64,000 nt of DNA from positions 62,001-126,000 of the forward strand of contig NC_088318.1 of NCBI RefSeq assembly GCF_910592395.1, written 5' to 3'. Source of the DNA: Lineus longissimus (taxonomy: Eukaryota; Nemertea; Pilidiophora; Heteronemertea; Lineidae). The position numbers and the translations under genes are program-made. Below are positions 13,470 through 27,742 of the stretch, one piece after another. The notes under the pieces were generated by a model. It saw nothing but the letters and a program-made list of their open reading frames with translations, did no database searches and had not been told where the DNA came from. Position 1 is the first letter of the stretch. Each line of letters opens with the position of its first letter.

Positions 13470-16400
13470 CACCAACCTCATAGCCAAGCCAGTCCCCCGT
13501 CAAAGGATGGAAAAAAACACATTCAGCCATCATAATATTGGTGTTTCTGTGTAAAACTTTCGGTCTGTAGATCTCCAAAAAAGGTACTGAATACATCAGT
13601 TCGTCCAGCAGCGTGGCCCATCGTTGAGAGTGAGACAATAATCGATGCCCAAGGAAAAGAATGAAGAGCAACCAATGATAGAAAATAAATGATTGATAGG
13701 CAAGATGCCTTCTCGAGGAGACAAACATGTCCTACCTCTCCAACTCTAGGACTTGATATGAAGCGTGTCATTGGCGATGCGGCGTCATTAGACCTACGCT
13801 TTAGTACTTGAAGAGCGGCGTCTGTTATTCAGGAGAGTATCCTACGATAGCTCATTCACAAAAATAAAACTCACTGGATATGGCTGGTTGGAAACAGCTG
13901 CATTTATCAGGAGAAACTGATAACGACGAAGGACTATACGTGCGACAGGAAAGCTAACGGAATTGGTAATCTGATGAATACGTTAGGTGGCGCAATGCAA
14001 CCAGGTTCGATTTGCAACCCCGGTGACGATGTGACTTGCATTCGTGGCTCTACAGCCCATGCGAATTGTATATCACTGAGAAGCGTTGGTGATGATGTTC
14101 CCTCCTATACTTGTTGAACAATCTATTTGTCATCAGACATCAGTGATTATGGCTTTCTGAGATCAGGCTTTTTTACTCCTATATCCTTTGAAATATCGAG
14201 AGGCGGAGTATATCGACAAAAACTGGTGCCAGGATGTGGATATTGGATTCCATTAATCTGTTGTCATACATGTCTCGGATAATCACGAACCAAACAATCC
14301 TAAGACCTCTCTGACGAGGCATTCGCAAGCATTACCTTGTGGAAAAGAACAAGATTTCTCATGTTTATATGCTTGCTTCCGCAACTCAACAACTGGTTAA
14401 CACTAAGCCAACCTGCCAGTGATATGCTACAAAAACTAAAGCTCATTTGAAAAATATCCCTGTTGGGGACGATTAGAGCTCATCCGATATTACATCTCAC
14501 AAAAGTTCTTTCAAAAGCGCTGAGGCGTTGCTTACGAGTGCAAGTCATGCGTTAACAAAATGAGGAAATGGTGTAATAAAGGAATGAATTGTACACCCTG
14601 GGAGTGTGATCAAGCTCTGTTCTCGGGTGAAGCTAGTTGATGTATCAGCGCACCTTGCGTGCCTTCATGCCCAGTCTCATAAACGCCGCGATTGTATTAG
14701 CTATGCTTATGGTAAGATCGGGTTAGATGTACCAAAAGGGCAGACACGTGGATCTGAAAACGACTTTTATGATGTATTAATGACTGACATTAGCGTCTGA
14801 TGAATGCTAGGATGTGGCTAATGAGGACACCTGTTGGAGTCAGAGCTATTGCTATGTTTTACTAAAGTTGAGTTCAGGTTGAGATGTTGCATAGCGCAAA
14901 GTGCATGCATGCTGACAACGACTTCTGACTAGGACCACTGCCGTGCTGGCAGTGGTACCAGCGCCGTGCTAGCATCCAAACTGGTTAATTCAAACTTGAA
15001 AACATCTGCACCTCAAGAATGAAATTGGAGAAGACGGTCTTTACCTCTGCAACACCGAGCCAATCACTTGAACACGCTGATAAAATGCGCAGAAATAGCA
15101 GCATCCCTGAGGGAGGAGTTCTGGCGATCCGAAACCTACGACAACCAGGTAAACCGACAGACGACAGCGTTCGTCACCAGAACAGGACCGTCCTTCTGAG
15201 ATTGAGATTGCTGAAGAAGGTCTATCATTTGATAATATTAACGATGGCAAATAAAGAGACATTTCCTCCATCGTATGCCATGATGGCAGGAAGCTAAGCT
15301 ATTTCTCGTCATATCTCATAGCTCCCGGGCTGAGTTCTGATGGCCAATCTCACCTAAGGTAACAGCTCGGAGGCAACTCCACTCTGTTTTCAGGCAAGCA
15401 TTAGGTCTTAACCAAAGAGCTATAGGACTATTTGACAGTGTCTATTCTGATGCGCGCGCACAGTTATGTCTGAGTGGTGATATCATTTTGCGATTGCAAA
15501 ACCAATTAACATCATAAAGACAATTCTGGACAACTTCCCGCACCCGTGTCTCCACGATAGGCTGGGTAAAGATAGTCACCAGTCTCCTCCATTCTCTCAT
15601 TACAGACACTGGTACTTGAGGGCAATTCACCCGTCATGAATTTGATTTGTGGGGGGTAAGCTTCCGGTGTCCGCTCAAGTGTTTTTCTGTAGGATGGGTA
15701 ACCTCGATCCAAGTGAATAATCTGTAATACCAGAGCGCTCGGTATGACATGCACTGAAAATGTATGGCTCGCTTCGGGTATATCATCGAGGCTTCCTCGA
15801 CCTCCCCACACGCTGCGCGGCGGATAGGGTCGAGGTTACCTGGACTAGGGCAAAGATAGACATTATTTATCTCGGCGATGACTCCAGGAGCATGTATGGC
15901 TCAGGCGGTACAACCGTTCACATACCTTGAGGTCTCAGGTTCGAATCCCGGTCTAGGCACCTTTATACTTTTTGTATTTTGCTTGAACAAAGTAAAGATG
16001 TTTTAACCGAATGTGAGAAGATGAAGTTACAACTCCATCTGCTCAGCCAGTCACCAACGATTTCCACATTTCAATCTGTTTTATCCTCGGGCTTTCTTGG
16101 TTTTTGCGCAGTTCATTCCAAATCTGAGTCAAGCTTTAAATTATTTATTGCCGTAAAATAATCCAGCAAATTGAATCTCGAACATGATTACTTTACTGCC
16201 CGGGAAAAAGTCTTTATGATATCGATTTTTCTGTTTAGTATGATTTGCTGGCTAGATAATTTCGTTCATAGCCTGGGGAATGGAAGGGGAAAATGTGGTG
16301 TTTCTATTTATGAAAATACGAGTGTCTACTCTTATACCAAATCCTATATGTCAAGTTAAAGAATAAAGGTGACTTGTGCCCACCTTCCTTGACGCTGCAT

Positions 16401-16980
16401 GCGCACCATATGACGTCATTTTGCTCAGCAGATCTCCCACTACCGTCTCTCAATGGTACCATCAGGTGTCGCCACTCTCACAAGCACAACGTTCCGCGAA
16501 TCTTCACCTGAATTCTTCAGCCAAGAGTTCAACTTTCCAAACCAAATCATTGAATTTTCACTCTGACCTTTACGATTTGCCGTAAGGCATATCAAAATAT
16601 GATAACTCTTTAAGTACCCGCTTTAATAAAATTCCAATGGAAATTGACGCTCGCTTGATATCACTGAAGAAGACGCCAACGGAATCACTTAGGCAGGTGT
16701 GATCATTACTGGGAGCCGATCCGGAATCATCATCGGGAAATTGTAAGTTTTTCTGGCAGATTAGTAAGGAGCTGTCGCAAAATACTGAATAGTTGAGATG
16801 AGTAAGATTGTGTGATGGCAAAATGAAGCATGTGATTCACCGGCGATTCATCCGCATCGTGTGATGCCTTGGGTTTGGGATCAGGTAAGTGGATACGAAG
16901 TTCTCTCTTTTCACCTTCGTAACAAGTCTAATCATGTAGGCAAGGTATCGGTCAAAGAGTGTCTTCAATTTCAGACTAAC
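13470..16980. other. Non-coding stretch, only a SINE-like copy recognised
   Basis: No convincing gene is visible. Small features are a 21-base hairpin at about 14,937-14,957 (ccactgcc / ggcagtgg) and the tRNA-like SINE copy at 15,888-15,965. Open frames on both strands are short, and none carries a family motif that I recognise. Confidence 0.5.
15888..15965 (+). mobile_element. tRNA-derived SINE-like copy
   Basis: A box A-like TGGCTCAGGCGG (about 15,897) is followed by a perfect box B, GGTTCGAATCC (15,938-15,948), with tRNA-like spacing. The T arm and acceptor stem do not pair properly, so a functional tRNA is unlikely. T-rich sequence follows. This fits a tRNA-derived SINE head or a tRNA pseudogene. 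Confidence 0.6.
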
Positions 16981-16989
16981 TCCCTCCAT

Positions 16990-17338
16990 GTCTGCAAAAG
17001 TACCACCTAGTTCCCAGGAAGGGTACACCCCTACTGACACGCCATGCCCGACCAAGTCCCCCCTCTGCAACAGGAACCACCCAATTCCCAGGGAGGGTTC
17101 ACCCCTACTGACACGCCATGCCCGACCAAGTCCCCCCCACCCCTCTGCAACCGGAACCACCCAATTCCCAGGGAGGTTCCACTTCTACTGACACGCCATG
17201 CCCGACCTAGCCCCCCCCCCCCCCCTCTGCAACAGGAACCACCCAATTCCCAGGGAGGGTTCACCCCTACTGACACGCCATGCCCGACCAAGTCCCCCCT
17301 CTGCAACAGGAACCACCCAATTCCCAGGGAGGGTTCAC
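16990..17338. repeat. About 74-bp minisatellite with variable poly-C tract
   Basis: Four to five copies contain 'ctactgacacgccatgcccg', a C-rich tract of variable length (up to 14 C near 17,212-17,225), 'ctctgcaac' and 'ggaaccacccaattcccag'. Both strands are open as repetitive peptides, which is an effect of the repeat and not evidence of coding. Confidence 0.9.
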
Positions 17339-18242
17339 CTTTGATAATCTGAAACTTCTTCCGTTTCACTCCTGAGTGTCACCCAATCTATATCAAGAGA
17401 CAAACTTTTTAATAGCAACATTGACATTTTGTATGATATGCATTGAACAGGCCGCGGTTCAAACTTGTCGGTCTTCAAGTTGTTGTAAGTCGATGGATAG
17501 TGGTTGGCATTGGCAATGAACTTATGATTATCGAAATAACCGCTCCACCATTTCAATTGTTATGGTGTAGTCGATCAATGTCCATGACTATTAGCCTATT
17601 GAATCCTCAATAATAGAAATCGCATTGGTAATAAAGTGAAATCCGTATAGGCGTGCCATTCTGAACTTTTACTATGAAACTGATGCAGATGTGAAAGTCA
17701 CATGATTTTGTCGCCGACCCATTGTCCATCCCGATTGAACAATGCTGAATGGCATCGAACGACAATACGTGTTACATCTACGGGGGCTTTCCTTGCATAT
17801 TCAGAAACGGTCTCGGAAGAGGAAAGATTTTATGTGTCTGCAGGAGTCGGTTTCCATCCTCAGGTCGTGACTGAGTGAATGCGACATTGAGGGGCATGCA
17901 CTGAGAAGGCTCTTGCGTCAAATGCTATTAACCTGAATGAACGCTCAACGAGAGCTTACATTATGATGATATTGATATTCATATGAGATAGACTGTGCTT
18001 TTAATGTGACTGTCGCTTCCTGATCCTCGCGAGAAATACTTGAGCATTGGTTTTCAAAGGCAGGTCAGAAACAACTGCTATCGGGTGGACCAAACATTCA
18101 CGAGGCAGGCACTTTTGATAGACATTCTTTGTTGTTCATTCTAACAACGGGCTAATCTGGTTACTTGGCAATAGTGTATGATGTAGCCAGGATGTAAAAA
18201 CACAAAAAGAAGCAGCCAAAAGGATAAACATACCATTCTATG

Positions 18243-18474
18243 GTAACACAACACAGTGTTGTGTTACTTCATTGGTCACAGACCTTCCCGAAACAAAAGA
18301 GTAACACAACACAGTGTTGTGTTACTTCATTGGTCACAGACCCTCCCGAAACAAAAGAGTAACACAACACAGTGTTGTGTTACTTCATTGGTCACAGACC
18401 CTCCCGAAACAAAAGAGTAACACAACACAGTGTTGTGTTACTTCATTAATCACAGACCCTCCCGAAACAAAAGA
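18243..18474. repeat. 58-bp tandem repeat, each unit with a perfect 25-bp palindrome
   Basis: Four units start at 18,243, 18,301, 18,359 and 18,417. Each opens with a 25-base perfect palindrome whose arms are gtaacacaacac and gtgttgtgttac around a single central A. The rest reads 'ttcattggtcacagaccctcc'. The units are nearly identical. Such arrays can extrude cruciforms; no coding role is seen. Confidence 0.93.
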
Positions 18475-18479
18475 GCTTT

Positions 18480-21400
18480 GCTGCTGGCGCGCATTACACA
18501 CACATGTACGATAAATCGAATCATTTTCTCTCACTGAATGGCAAGCAAGGATAAAATCGCATGAACTCACTGAAAGCCAACCATGGCAGCTCCACTTTGT
18601 CACAGGCTCCAACCAAGGGACAACAGAATATTCAACTTGCAAGTCTATGACATGATATCAAAAGTCGAAGGACACCTTTTATCTTCGAAGTATGAACCGT
18701 GAGGTCTGAGAGACGCAACTTCCCCATGCTCCCGAGCCAACCTTTATTTTGAAGCTTTTTTTAGGGGAGATCTCTCTTGGCGTGTCTACACGCTGTTTGA
18801 TAAACTCAGAGTCTTTTGAAAGACTCTGATAAAATGAAGATAGGCGTCTTTCACAAAGGCATCTTTGAAAGTTAGAAAATCATCTCCCTAAGTCACACAG
18901 AAACTTATCTAGCGCAACATTATTGATAAATACGGCGCTTTCTCAACGATTTGGCTTTATCTTATAAAGTTAACCAACTTCTTACATGACACAAGGAACA
19001 AACACGGGACATTAGAAACCGCTTTCAGAGAGCATTGTGGCTGCCAACAAAGGAGACACGTGATCTAACGCCGAATTCGGCACGCACAGTAGTTATGCTT
19101 GAAGCGGCATCACTTTCTCAAGTTCACTTTGAGGTAATTGCAGCACTTGTATATGGTCGTTATCGCATAAAATCATTTGAAAGGAACTTTGGTATTCAAG
19201 TTTTATGCGCAAAAATCGCTGAAAGTAGTTTGATTTCAATTTTCATATGGCAATAATGCCATTCTCCGAAAGGATAAGAAATTTAATTCAATAAGAAGTT
19301 TTTTTCTTTTGTGTATTAAGTTTGCACTCTGAATGGATTTGTGGCGGCTGTTTCAGACAGTACACCGTATAATTGCGTAATGGTTCGAAAATGATTCACA
19401 AATGAAAAGAACGTTGAGCCCACGTAAGACAAATCACAGTAGACACCAAAATAGGGAACAGCATTGTGAGAGTGAAAAGGATTGATCTTGTTGTGATTAG
19501 AGGGTGTGCAAAGAGGGGTATGAAATAACCTTGTTCTCAGACTCAGAGGGTGTGAGAAGAGAAAATCGATTGCTCGGGTTACCAGTCATTCCCCTTGTAT
19601 ATCAGTGGTACATTGCCGTGATCGAGTTGATCATTCTGCTTCTTAGGCCAAATTTGGCATTTGAGGGAATATCAGTCATCACTGCAGCGAACACTTCAAT
19701 CTGAAAATACGGTATAACCATCAAATGATTCACACACCATGTTTTGATTGTATTACTCCTCCTGTTTAGGTTGTATGACCATGGCCAGTTAATGGAAGCT
19801 TACGACAGACGGTCTCAACAGGAATCACACATTCCCATCTCAACGAGGTAATAAATATTAAATCAGTGAGGCTTTAGTCATTGACTGGTCTCATAGTGCG
19901 GACACAAGGGCATGACCAGGTTTAGACAGCATGATGTTTAACCTTGTCATTTACGGTGTATGAGAAAATGTGAATATCGAGACGACAAATTGTATATATC
20001 ATTTATCAGATTAGCAGTATATATTTCAGTGGGTGTTTCCGAAAAACGAAACAACAAACAAAAAAGATATGCCAATGGAGTTTGGGACTTACAATATTGG
20101 TTGAATGCCTATCTTGCATGTTATGAGGGTGTATCGGTAGCTCTAAAGATCAGTCTTCCCGAATGCAGTAGGCCTATATAATATTTGGGAAGTAGATTCG
20201 ATGAGATTCTTTCAAATCATCTCCCCTTTTCCTGGGCTTTGAAAGTGGCCCTTGCAGAGTTTATAGCAGCGCTCGGGAAAGAAGAGCGAGCTGATATTAC
20301 TCGGTTTAGTCACAGATTTTAGGAAGGTGGCTTACAGCGGTTGATAGACCTATTTCATCTGTTGCAGAAATTTCAGTTTTCAAGAGCAAGCCGATACCCT
20401 CACACCGTAAATTCAGACTACAATGCTAGTTGTACACACGATCCCTAAACACCGCCGCTGTCATCAGGCGTTCTGCCAAACGTTTCTTGTGATTCATCAC
20501 AGTACCAGTGTCATACTCACAGCCTGACGGTGATTTACATTGCAGTCTGTTTGATTCGCAATCTAATAAACTATTAAACCATTCACACACATTTTAAAAC
20601 ACATTGGTTGCGATGCAGTATTGTTTTAGGAATGCAAGGCACCCGCGTCAATTAATTTCGCATTGCATCACAACTCTACATAACAATGTCGGAGGGGGGG
20701 TACATTCCTTTTTATCAAATATATTCAAAATGTATACTGGAAATTTGAACTATCCAACCATGCCAGCACATGGTCTTACTCCTAGCTTGTCAGTGGGATG
20801 GCCATAATATGGCGTTGGCTGCCGAGCAATATTTGGTCACATGATGTGCCATGTGACCAAATATTCTCAACTCTTGGTGCTCATTTTCCTCCTTATTCAA
20901 AGTATAAAACAGATAAACTGCTAGGCATTTGCTAAAACATGTTTTCATCACTGAATTCCTCCAAATAAGTGAGTTTTTTGTTCATCAGTGAATGTTTGTA
21001 CAGCATTGTATACCTCTGAAAACAAACCCTTGCCTTGGATTGAAGTATTTCAAGCCGTTATCGACGATAAAATATATAACTGGCGGACTAGTGCGGTAGA
21101 AATTGAGTCAAATCAAGATGCTCCTATGGGACATGGGAATTCCTGCCATTCCTGCCTTCTATTCATCATCATGCAAGAAAGCAGCCGGCGAAGCGAGGCA
21201 GTCGACGGCCGGCTGCAAACAAGGTGCACATTTTGGTCGACTTTTTTTACCCGCACGAAAACTTCAAAAACTTCACAGAAACTCGCCGTAACTGTGAATT
21301 AAAAGTACACCTACCTTGACTTGAGGTGTTTATTTGTCACGAGAACCAGAATTTGTGTTAAAAAACGGCACACAAATCGACATGTAACCACATTTTTACA

Positions 21401-23600
21401 GGCCTTTAGGATGCTTCGCAGCCGAAAGTAATCCATGGCGCGCATCTACAGTAAATTCACAAATACCGGCACCACGAGGGCTTCAAACACCGCGGTTTTT
21501 TCGTACTACTGTTAAGTTCACCTGTGTATCCCAGCGGGACCGATGTAGCAGTTTCAAATGTCCCCCGAGAAATAGCGTTCTGCCGTTGAATCTAAACCGC
21601 AGGCCTATGTATTTTTTCAGATTTGGATAAGAGCCTTCTTATAGTTGTGGGTGTTTTTGAATAGAAAGATTCATACCACACGGTCGGTATTGGTTTTGTC
21701 TCCCACATTGATTTTCAGGCTTCACGGTCGGGGCATTCTGGTGGATACTGAGGGTAGTCATGGGACGGCGGGGGATCACTCCCATAGAAGAGGTAGGCTT
21801 ATGCATATGAATGCTCATGCAAAGTTTTGAAGGGGTCTTTTCAGGCAGATAGCAGCTAAATCCCTGATTATTTTAGCGGGTTGATAGGGTGTTGCCTGCA
21901 TGCTGATCATGAGGGCATACAAAAGTTTCAGACGCATAAAATTGCGAGTTTCGTTTTGAAATGTGACTTGTCACCAATTATTTTTTGAGCCTCCTCATGA
22001 ACTCGAAACGAGGCTGGGGTGATAAAAGCCCGGATGTGCGTGAGACACGTGCACTTGACGAATTTGGGAGTTGTGTTTGCTTGCAATACAGTCGCGGTCA
22101 ATTTAAAAGCCATGATACATAGACAGGGAAAATGATTTCGTGATTAACCGTCAATCGGAAAGAGAAAAAATCCGAAACAACAAATAAACTAAATTGAAAG
22201 AATAGAAAAGCGGCAAAATCCAAGGTTTTTTTAGCCCTACCTTTAATTGTTGCTGCGCTCGTCCACTAACGTTGCGATAATGCCACACACGCGACCGGAT
22301 ATCACTCGAATTGTAAGGAGAATTTGGTACACTCTCTTTCGATTGACTTTGGAGAGATGAGAGGCTGCTTCCCGCTTTCCCGTTCGTGTTAAGATTGCAA
22401 CCCGCAGAATCACAAGCCTCCCACGTGACCAATAATTCTCTCTGACGTCAGTGGTTACGTGAGGAATGTTCTACTCCGAAATGAATTCGGCTTGGTAATG
22501 ATTATAGAGACTCAACCACTCATTGAGAGTCAAACCTCGCTTGGCTGACTAAACTTGGAAGACGAGAATTCAGTTGGGAGGAGATGCTCTTCGTGACATA
22601 TACGTGTGATGTGTCGGGACCATGACAGTTTAGAGAAACCTGGGCCTAATATTGTGACCGTAGGTTGGTCAGAGGGACAAACGATTATATTGCGCTGTAA
22701 TCTTCGAGGTTGACGGTTGAGGTCACTATAGACTGACCTTAATCCGTCACCATACAAAAGGGATGGACAATTTCCAGGAGGACATTTTAAACTGCTACGT
22801 CGGCTTTGGTCGCACATTGAATTGTCCGCTGTAATTCTATTGTATGGAAAGAACAACCAATAGATCATATCACACAGGTGTAATAACAGGTCTCACTCGG
22901 AGACAAAGAATCCTATCATACATTTTTTTATCTCGGCCATATTGGTATTTGCCGTTTGCAAGAAGGGAACACTCTCGTGGCCTTCACTCGTCATCCTCAA
23001 AGTTTGGGAGGGATGAGGCTAATTCAACGCGTCTGGAGTGTAGTAGGCCGTACCGAGAGACCTTCGCAATCCCGAAGTTCCTAATGCTAGTTTCTCGAAG
23101 TCGAGGTTGCGGTTATGGTAATAGGGTAGCATCAATTCCTTATTCCAGCAACGGAGTTAGCTCTACCCCCAGGAGCGATTTTTTTCCCGAGGCAAATGAC
23201 ATGGATTCCATATCAAAGCAGCAGAAGGGAATATGAAGAACAAAATCATTGGGGAGAATTATATGCATATACTTTTCAAAGTCATACCCACGAGCAAGGG
23301 TTTTCCTTCTCTGGTCTGGGCTCCTCATGGTCGTACTCATGCCGGGTAGATAGACTAATATTTTTGTGTTTCGTCCACTTTAGGGTTATTATTGAAACGA
23401 CAAAGCAGCTAGCCAGCTGTCCTAAGATATAATGTCAGAATACAATAAAACTAGGGATTCTCCCGCAACGACGACAGGAGTCGACGTCACAGAAACAACT
23501 TGTGGGGACAACTTGGGCTCAAAATAAAAATGAAGATTTTATGCAAACTTGGCTTCCAGGGTGACCTAGGAGGAGGGGGGATCCAGGGGGCCGAGAAAGA
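18480..23600. other. Non-coding stretch, no supportable gene
   Basis: I find no protein family, RNA gene or long open frame here. The only structured item is the palindrome at 20,828-20,865. Sequence around 22,735-22,815 ('ccgtcaccat...ggaggacattttaa') is loosely similar to 47,810-47,880, suggesting an old dispersed repeat. Confidence 0.45.
20828..20865. repeat. 38-bp inverted repeat
   Basis: Arms aatatttggtcacatg and catgtgaccaaatatt are perfect 16-base reverse complements around a 6-base centre (atgtgc). It could be a small cruciform or the fused ends of a deleted element. Confidence 0.75.
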
Positions 23601-24169
23601 GAAAAACAAAACTCAATATGAATTTTACGAACTTTATTTCCTCAAAAAACTTAACAAAAGACTCAAAAGTATCAAGCCATGTGTTCATTCTATCCCCATT
23701 AGAAATGCATCGTCACATTAGCAAATGTTTGTATGGAGGACCAAGAATAGTAGAACTGCCTGTGATACAATTCCATGGATGACAATACAGGGCATCTCAG
23801 AAAAGATTCTGAGAACTAAATGAACACAATCAGGGGAGTAACAAAGATTGCGTCTTGCTGGATAATTAAATTGAAGTTATTTCTGAATTCTGGTTGAGAC
23901 TTTGTTCTCAAAAGACCAAATAGACATTACAATCAAACACCACAAAATGTCTTTCCGTGCAACACAGCAATGCTGAGGATGATTTCTTGTCTTCCAATTA
24001 CAACAATGATCATCGTGCTAAGGTTCAGCTTCAGGAACGAGAAGTAGTCTGGTACATTTCACAACCCATGAACATGAAAAATTTGAATGGGGTAGGGGGA
24101 TAAAGACAATCAGGCCAAACAGTCCTCACACGGTTATGGTGAGATAAATATTTTGACATAAGACTCGTG

Positions 24170-27100
24170 TTATCTTGTTCTCAGTGGGAAATTGAAGCAT
24201 TTGTTTCCTATTTTACACCGGGCCTGTTCCACCATAAAGGGCCAAAGCCCACCAGAAGCGTCCTGATACGAGCATAGCAAAGCTCCTAGTTTGTCCATCA
24301 GATCTTCTGTAAGTGAGGGCCGAATGTCTCCAAGTGTCCACCCAATACTCATATGGAACGATGGCGCCTGAAAAGGAAAGAAGCAAATTTTATCTAAAAC
24401 TCCATCATATTATCTCGTGATGGAGTTCAAACTACAGAAGACTACTACAAGGAAGTGCTACTTTTTAAAGCCCAACCCTAGGCTTGGGTTACTATGACAA
24501 TATCCTAAGTTAGAGAACATATCGGAGGTGAGTGTGTCCATCCTAAACAGCCCGACTCTAAACTTCTGATAACCTGATACACTCCTAAATCAATGGTGGC
24601 ATTTAAACACCAATATTCTCCCTTCTTTCAGGCAATATGTTCAAAAGGTTACCTCATAATACATTGGCAGCCTGAACTCTTTCAAGCAACTATCAACGAC
24701 ACCAACAAGAGATTTCATCTCCTCCTCACAACCGGACACATTCAAACCAAGGAAAGACCTGGAAAGCAAACACGAGACATCTGAACCTTTGCACCTGGCT
24801 GAGGTGATCAAATTCTCACTTAGATGATAGCCCATCCCAAAAACAACTCAGCTTATTACATTTTCAAGGGTTTTAGAGCGAAAGGCCTTTACGCATTCAA
24901 AAGGGAACTTTGACTCATCAACCCCACCCATCAATATGGTAGCTCCATCTAGATTATTCATCTCAACACTGATGTTTTACCAACTCGGAACAAGTATTTT
25001 CAACCCACCCAATACTGATTAATGGTCTCAAAACTGATGTTTTACCAACTCGGAACCAGTATTTTCAACCCACCCAATACTGATTAATGGTCTCAACACT
25101 GATGTTTTACCAACTCGGAACCAGTATTTTCAACCCACCCAATACTGATTAATGGTCTCAACACTCATGCCTACACTGCTACCTAGGAACAAATCATAGA
25201 ACTGAAAATCATAATGCATCATCCATACTCGGCATTGGCCACCACTTCCGAATAGCATCCAGAGGAATTTCTATCAAGCTCATAACTCTTTTTACAATTG
25301 CATGACTTGTGATGTTTGTATATACCTAAACTACATATTATTACAAGACACTCACCTTGACTCATCATCATTGACGTAAAACTTGAAGTGTTGGAAGTTA
25401 CATGGAAAGCTGAAAGAAGAGAACAACAACATGATGCTGGGACTCCAGACAACCAGATGGTTCTCATACGAGAAGTTCCATGAACAACAGTTGGTTACTG
25501 GATTACGTCTTCAGACCCCTAGCTTGAGGTACAGGAAGGGCAGTGGTGGATTAAGTTGGATTTAGGGCACTTGGGGGCACAAAATGGGGCGCTTTAACCG
25601 GTACTGTGTCAGTGGGTTACATTAGACATTCTTTTTTTCCACTCTCATTGCAGCATGGCTGGCGGCATGCGCTGGACTGAAATCAACCAGCTTTGATTTT
25701 CTACATCCAAAACCTTATAGAACAAAAGTCTTGCGCAAACACAAGTCAAATGTGCTTATTGTAATATTGTAATATATGCTAATGAAAGAAACAATGCTCG
25801 ATACTATGACAAGAAGAGATTTCGCATACCAGACATTGGCATCGCAGATATCGTACCTTAACCAGCAGAGCACAGATGGCAGATGGCAGCACTGGAGCGG
25901 GCGCTAGTTCCCGCGTTTTTTGGGCAGGGCGTGCCACAAAACATTTTTAGCGACAGGGCGCAATTCAGAATAATTTTTTAGGCAGGCCCCCCCCCTCTTG
26001 AAATGCCTAGCTAGGGGTCTGGAATTTCTTGGATTTTACCAGTGTAACATCATTTTTGCCAACACGCCCAATGTAATTTTTGGCGGCCAAGACAAGGTTT
26101 GCCTACCTCTGGATATTCAGGATGCAATCTCTCAGAGAAGTCGTGAGAGGATCAATCCAATGATGACGAATGGGAAATGTTCTTGAGACACTTATGTGGA
26201 AATCATCAACTGGTTTCATCTCGCCTAAGGTTGGCTGCACACATTCAATGACCTCTTGCAGGAAACACTCGAAGCTTGCACCTCCCTCAACTAAGATAAA
26301 AAAATAAACAGAACATCAGATGTGTATTGGATCGTGGGAGAAAAAGAAATGTCATACTCTTAGGATGGTCCGAGGGACAAACAAAACAATATAAGTGTCA
26401 ATATATAACTTGTTGAGTAACTAGAAAGCAGCTGGTATTCACCGTGTTTATCTGAAGTACGGTTTTGAGACATCATGGATGGTACACATTTATCATTGAA
26501 TGGCGGGGGGGGGGGGGCTGTTGTGATATCAGTGAACCGATGGCAATCCCCCGAATAGAAGCTTGTTGGTTTATTCAGGGCTCAGTCGATTGTGCAGAGT
26601 GTTGCCCTGGGACACAAACTTACCTGGTATATATACTGACGTCGCCCAGTTTCCTCGTTCATGTTTGAATTGTCTCGTTCGGCCTTCATGTTGTGCCTTA
26701 TCGTCAAACACGTTGCTGCCACAATGTTTATCCAAAAACATACCTGTGATGTTGCTTGGAACAGAGGGTAGTTTTCTGAAAGATAATGAAATCGCTGGCA
26801 CATCACAATCATTATGACGAACAAGGAAAATGGCATTTTGCCAGTACTGTCAGTGGCGCCAGTAGGTCATCTGCACAATCTTTACTGGCCCCAAGTGTGC
26901 CCTCTGTGCAGCTATCATTTTTGTGCGGGCTGATACATTAGCGACTCCATACGAGTAGGCGTGGAACAGCACCATCATGTCATGAGGAGGGTGCTACCCT
27001 GCCCCGGTTCTCCATTAACAATGCCGTAATACATCCGAATGACATAAAGTCCTATCTTGTGTGCACTCGAGCACTGAGAGTGAGAAAATGTTTCTCGCCC

Positions 27101-27683
27101 CAGGCCATGTACATGTTTACTACTGGTAGTGGTATGAGTATGATTAATATGAACAACCGTTCTTAATCTTAGTCAAAGTACTATATAGTAAGTGAAATGA
27201 CATCGGTCCTGCTTCCCGTCACTGACGCACAATGTGCACGTGCGAGTTGCATACCAATGATCATGACACAACCTTACACGTGATCATGCGCCATGAATAC
27301 TGCGATAACAGGGTCAACGGTTATTTAGACTGTAAATGTCAGAAAAAATACATTACTAGTAATAAAACAGCAGAACAACAAACATACTGAAGTAAAGAGC
27401 TGTCAATCATACTGAAGTAAAGAGCTGTCAATCATTTAAAAAGCAATGAGACAGAGAAATGGGCGCCATGTGCCTACTTTGAATTTCCCGCCAATTCCTT
27501 TATGACCTTGCCCTCTGTACTGCTACCTTTATCTATTGCAGGCAGCAACCTCGACCGTTTGGAGACAGTCTCGTGTTCGGTGGTGTCTTTAGAACGTTTC
27601 CTGATCACCATGCCTGCATCTTGTGAGACATCAACCTCCGAATCACTAGAACTGCTCGAATAACCAACAAGACACACACTCAT
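24170..27683 (-). CDS. USB1: USB1, U6 snRNA phosphodiesterase
   Basis: USB1 is a 3'-5' exonuclease of the 2H phosphoesterase family that trims the oligo(U) tail of U6 snRNA and leaves a 2',3'-cyclic phosphate. Exons on the minus strand are 27,683-27,478, 26,775-26,624, 26,290-26,107, 25,409-25,356, 24,758-24,653 and 24,367-24,170. All introns are GT-AG and phases agree, giving 299 residues (human about 265). The start MSVCLVGYSS matches the conserved N-terminus LVGYSS. The conserved block FKHERGNWAT is in exon 2. Both catalytic H-x-S motifs are present: FHIS (H151, S153) and FHMS (H239, S241). The conserved C-terminal block EQARCKIGNKCFNFPL is intact. A likely poly(A) signal (minus-strand AATAAA) lies at about 23,633. 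An unidentified gene ends 59 bases upstream. Identification is firm. Confidence 0.95.
24961..25165. repeat. 65-bp tandem repeat in USB1 intron 4
   Basis: Three copies begin at 24,961, 25,026 and 25,091 (tctcaacactgatgttttac...), with a fourth copy broken at 25,156. The array lies between USB1 exons 4 and 5. Confidence 0.9.
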
Positions 27684-27742
27684 TTGTGCGGGGATTTTCA
27701 ATATACAGATGGCGCCAGGTGACGGTGCGTTTGAAGCTGCAC

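Noticed and set aside
22530-23236. Overlapping 110-130-codon frames on both strands
   Set aside because: No family signature, many alternative frames, and part of the segment resembles a diverged dispersed repeat also near 47,810.
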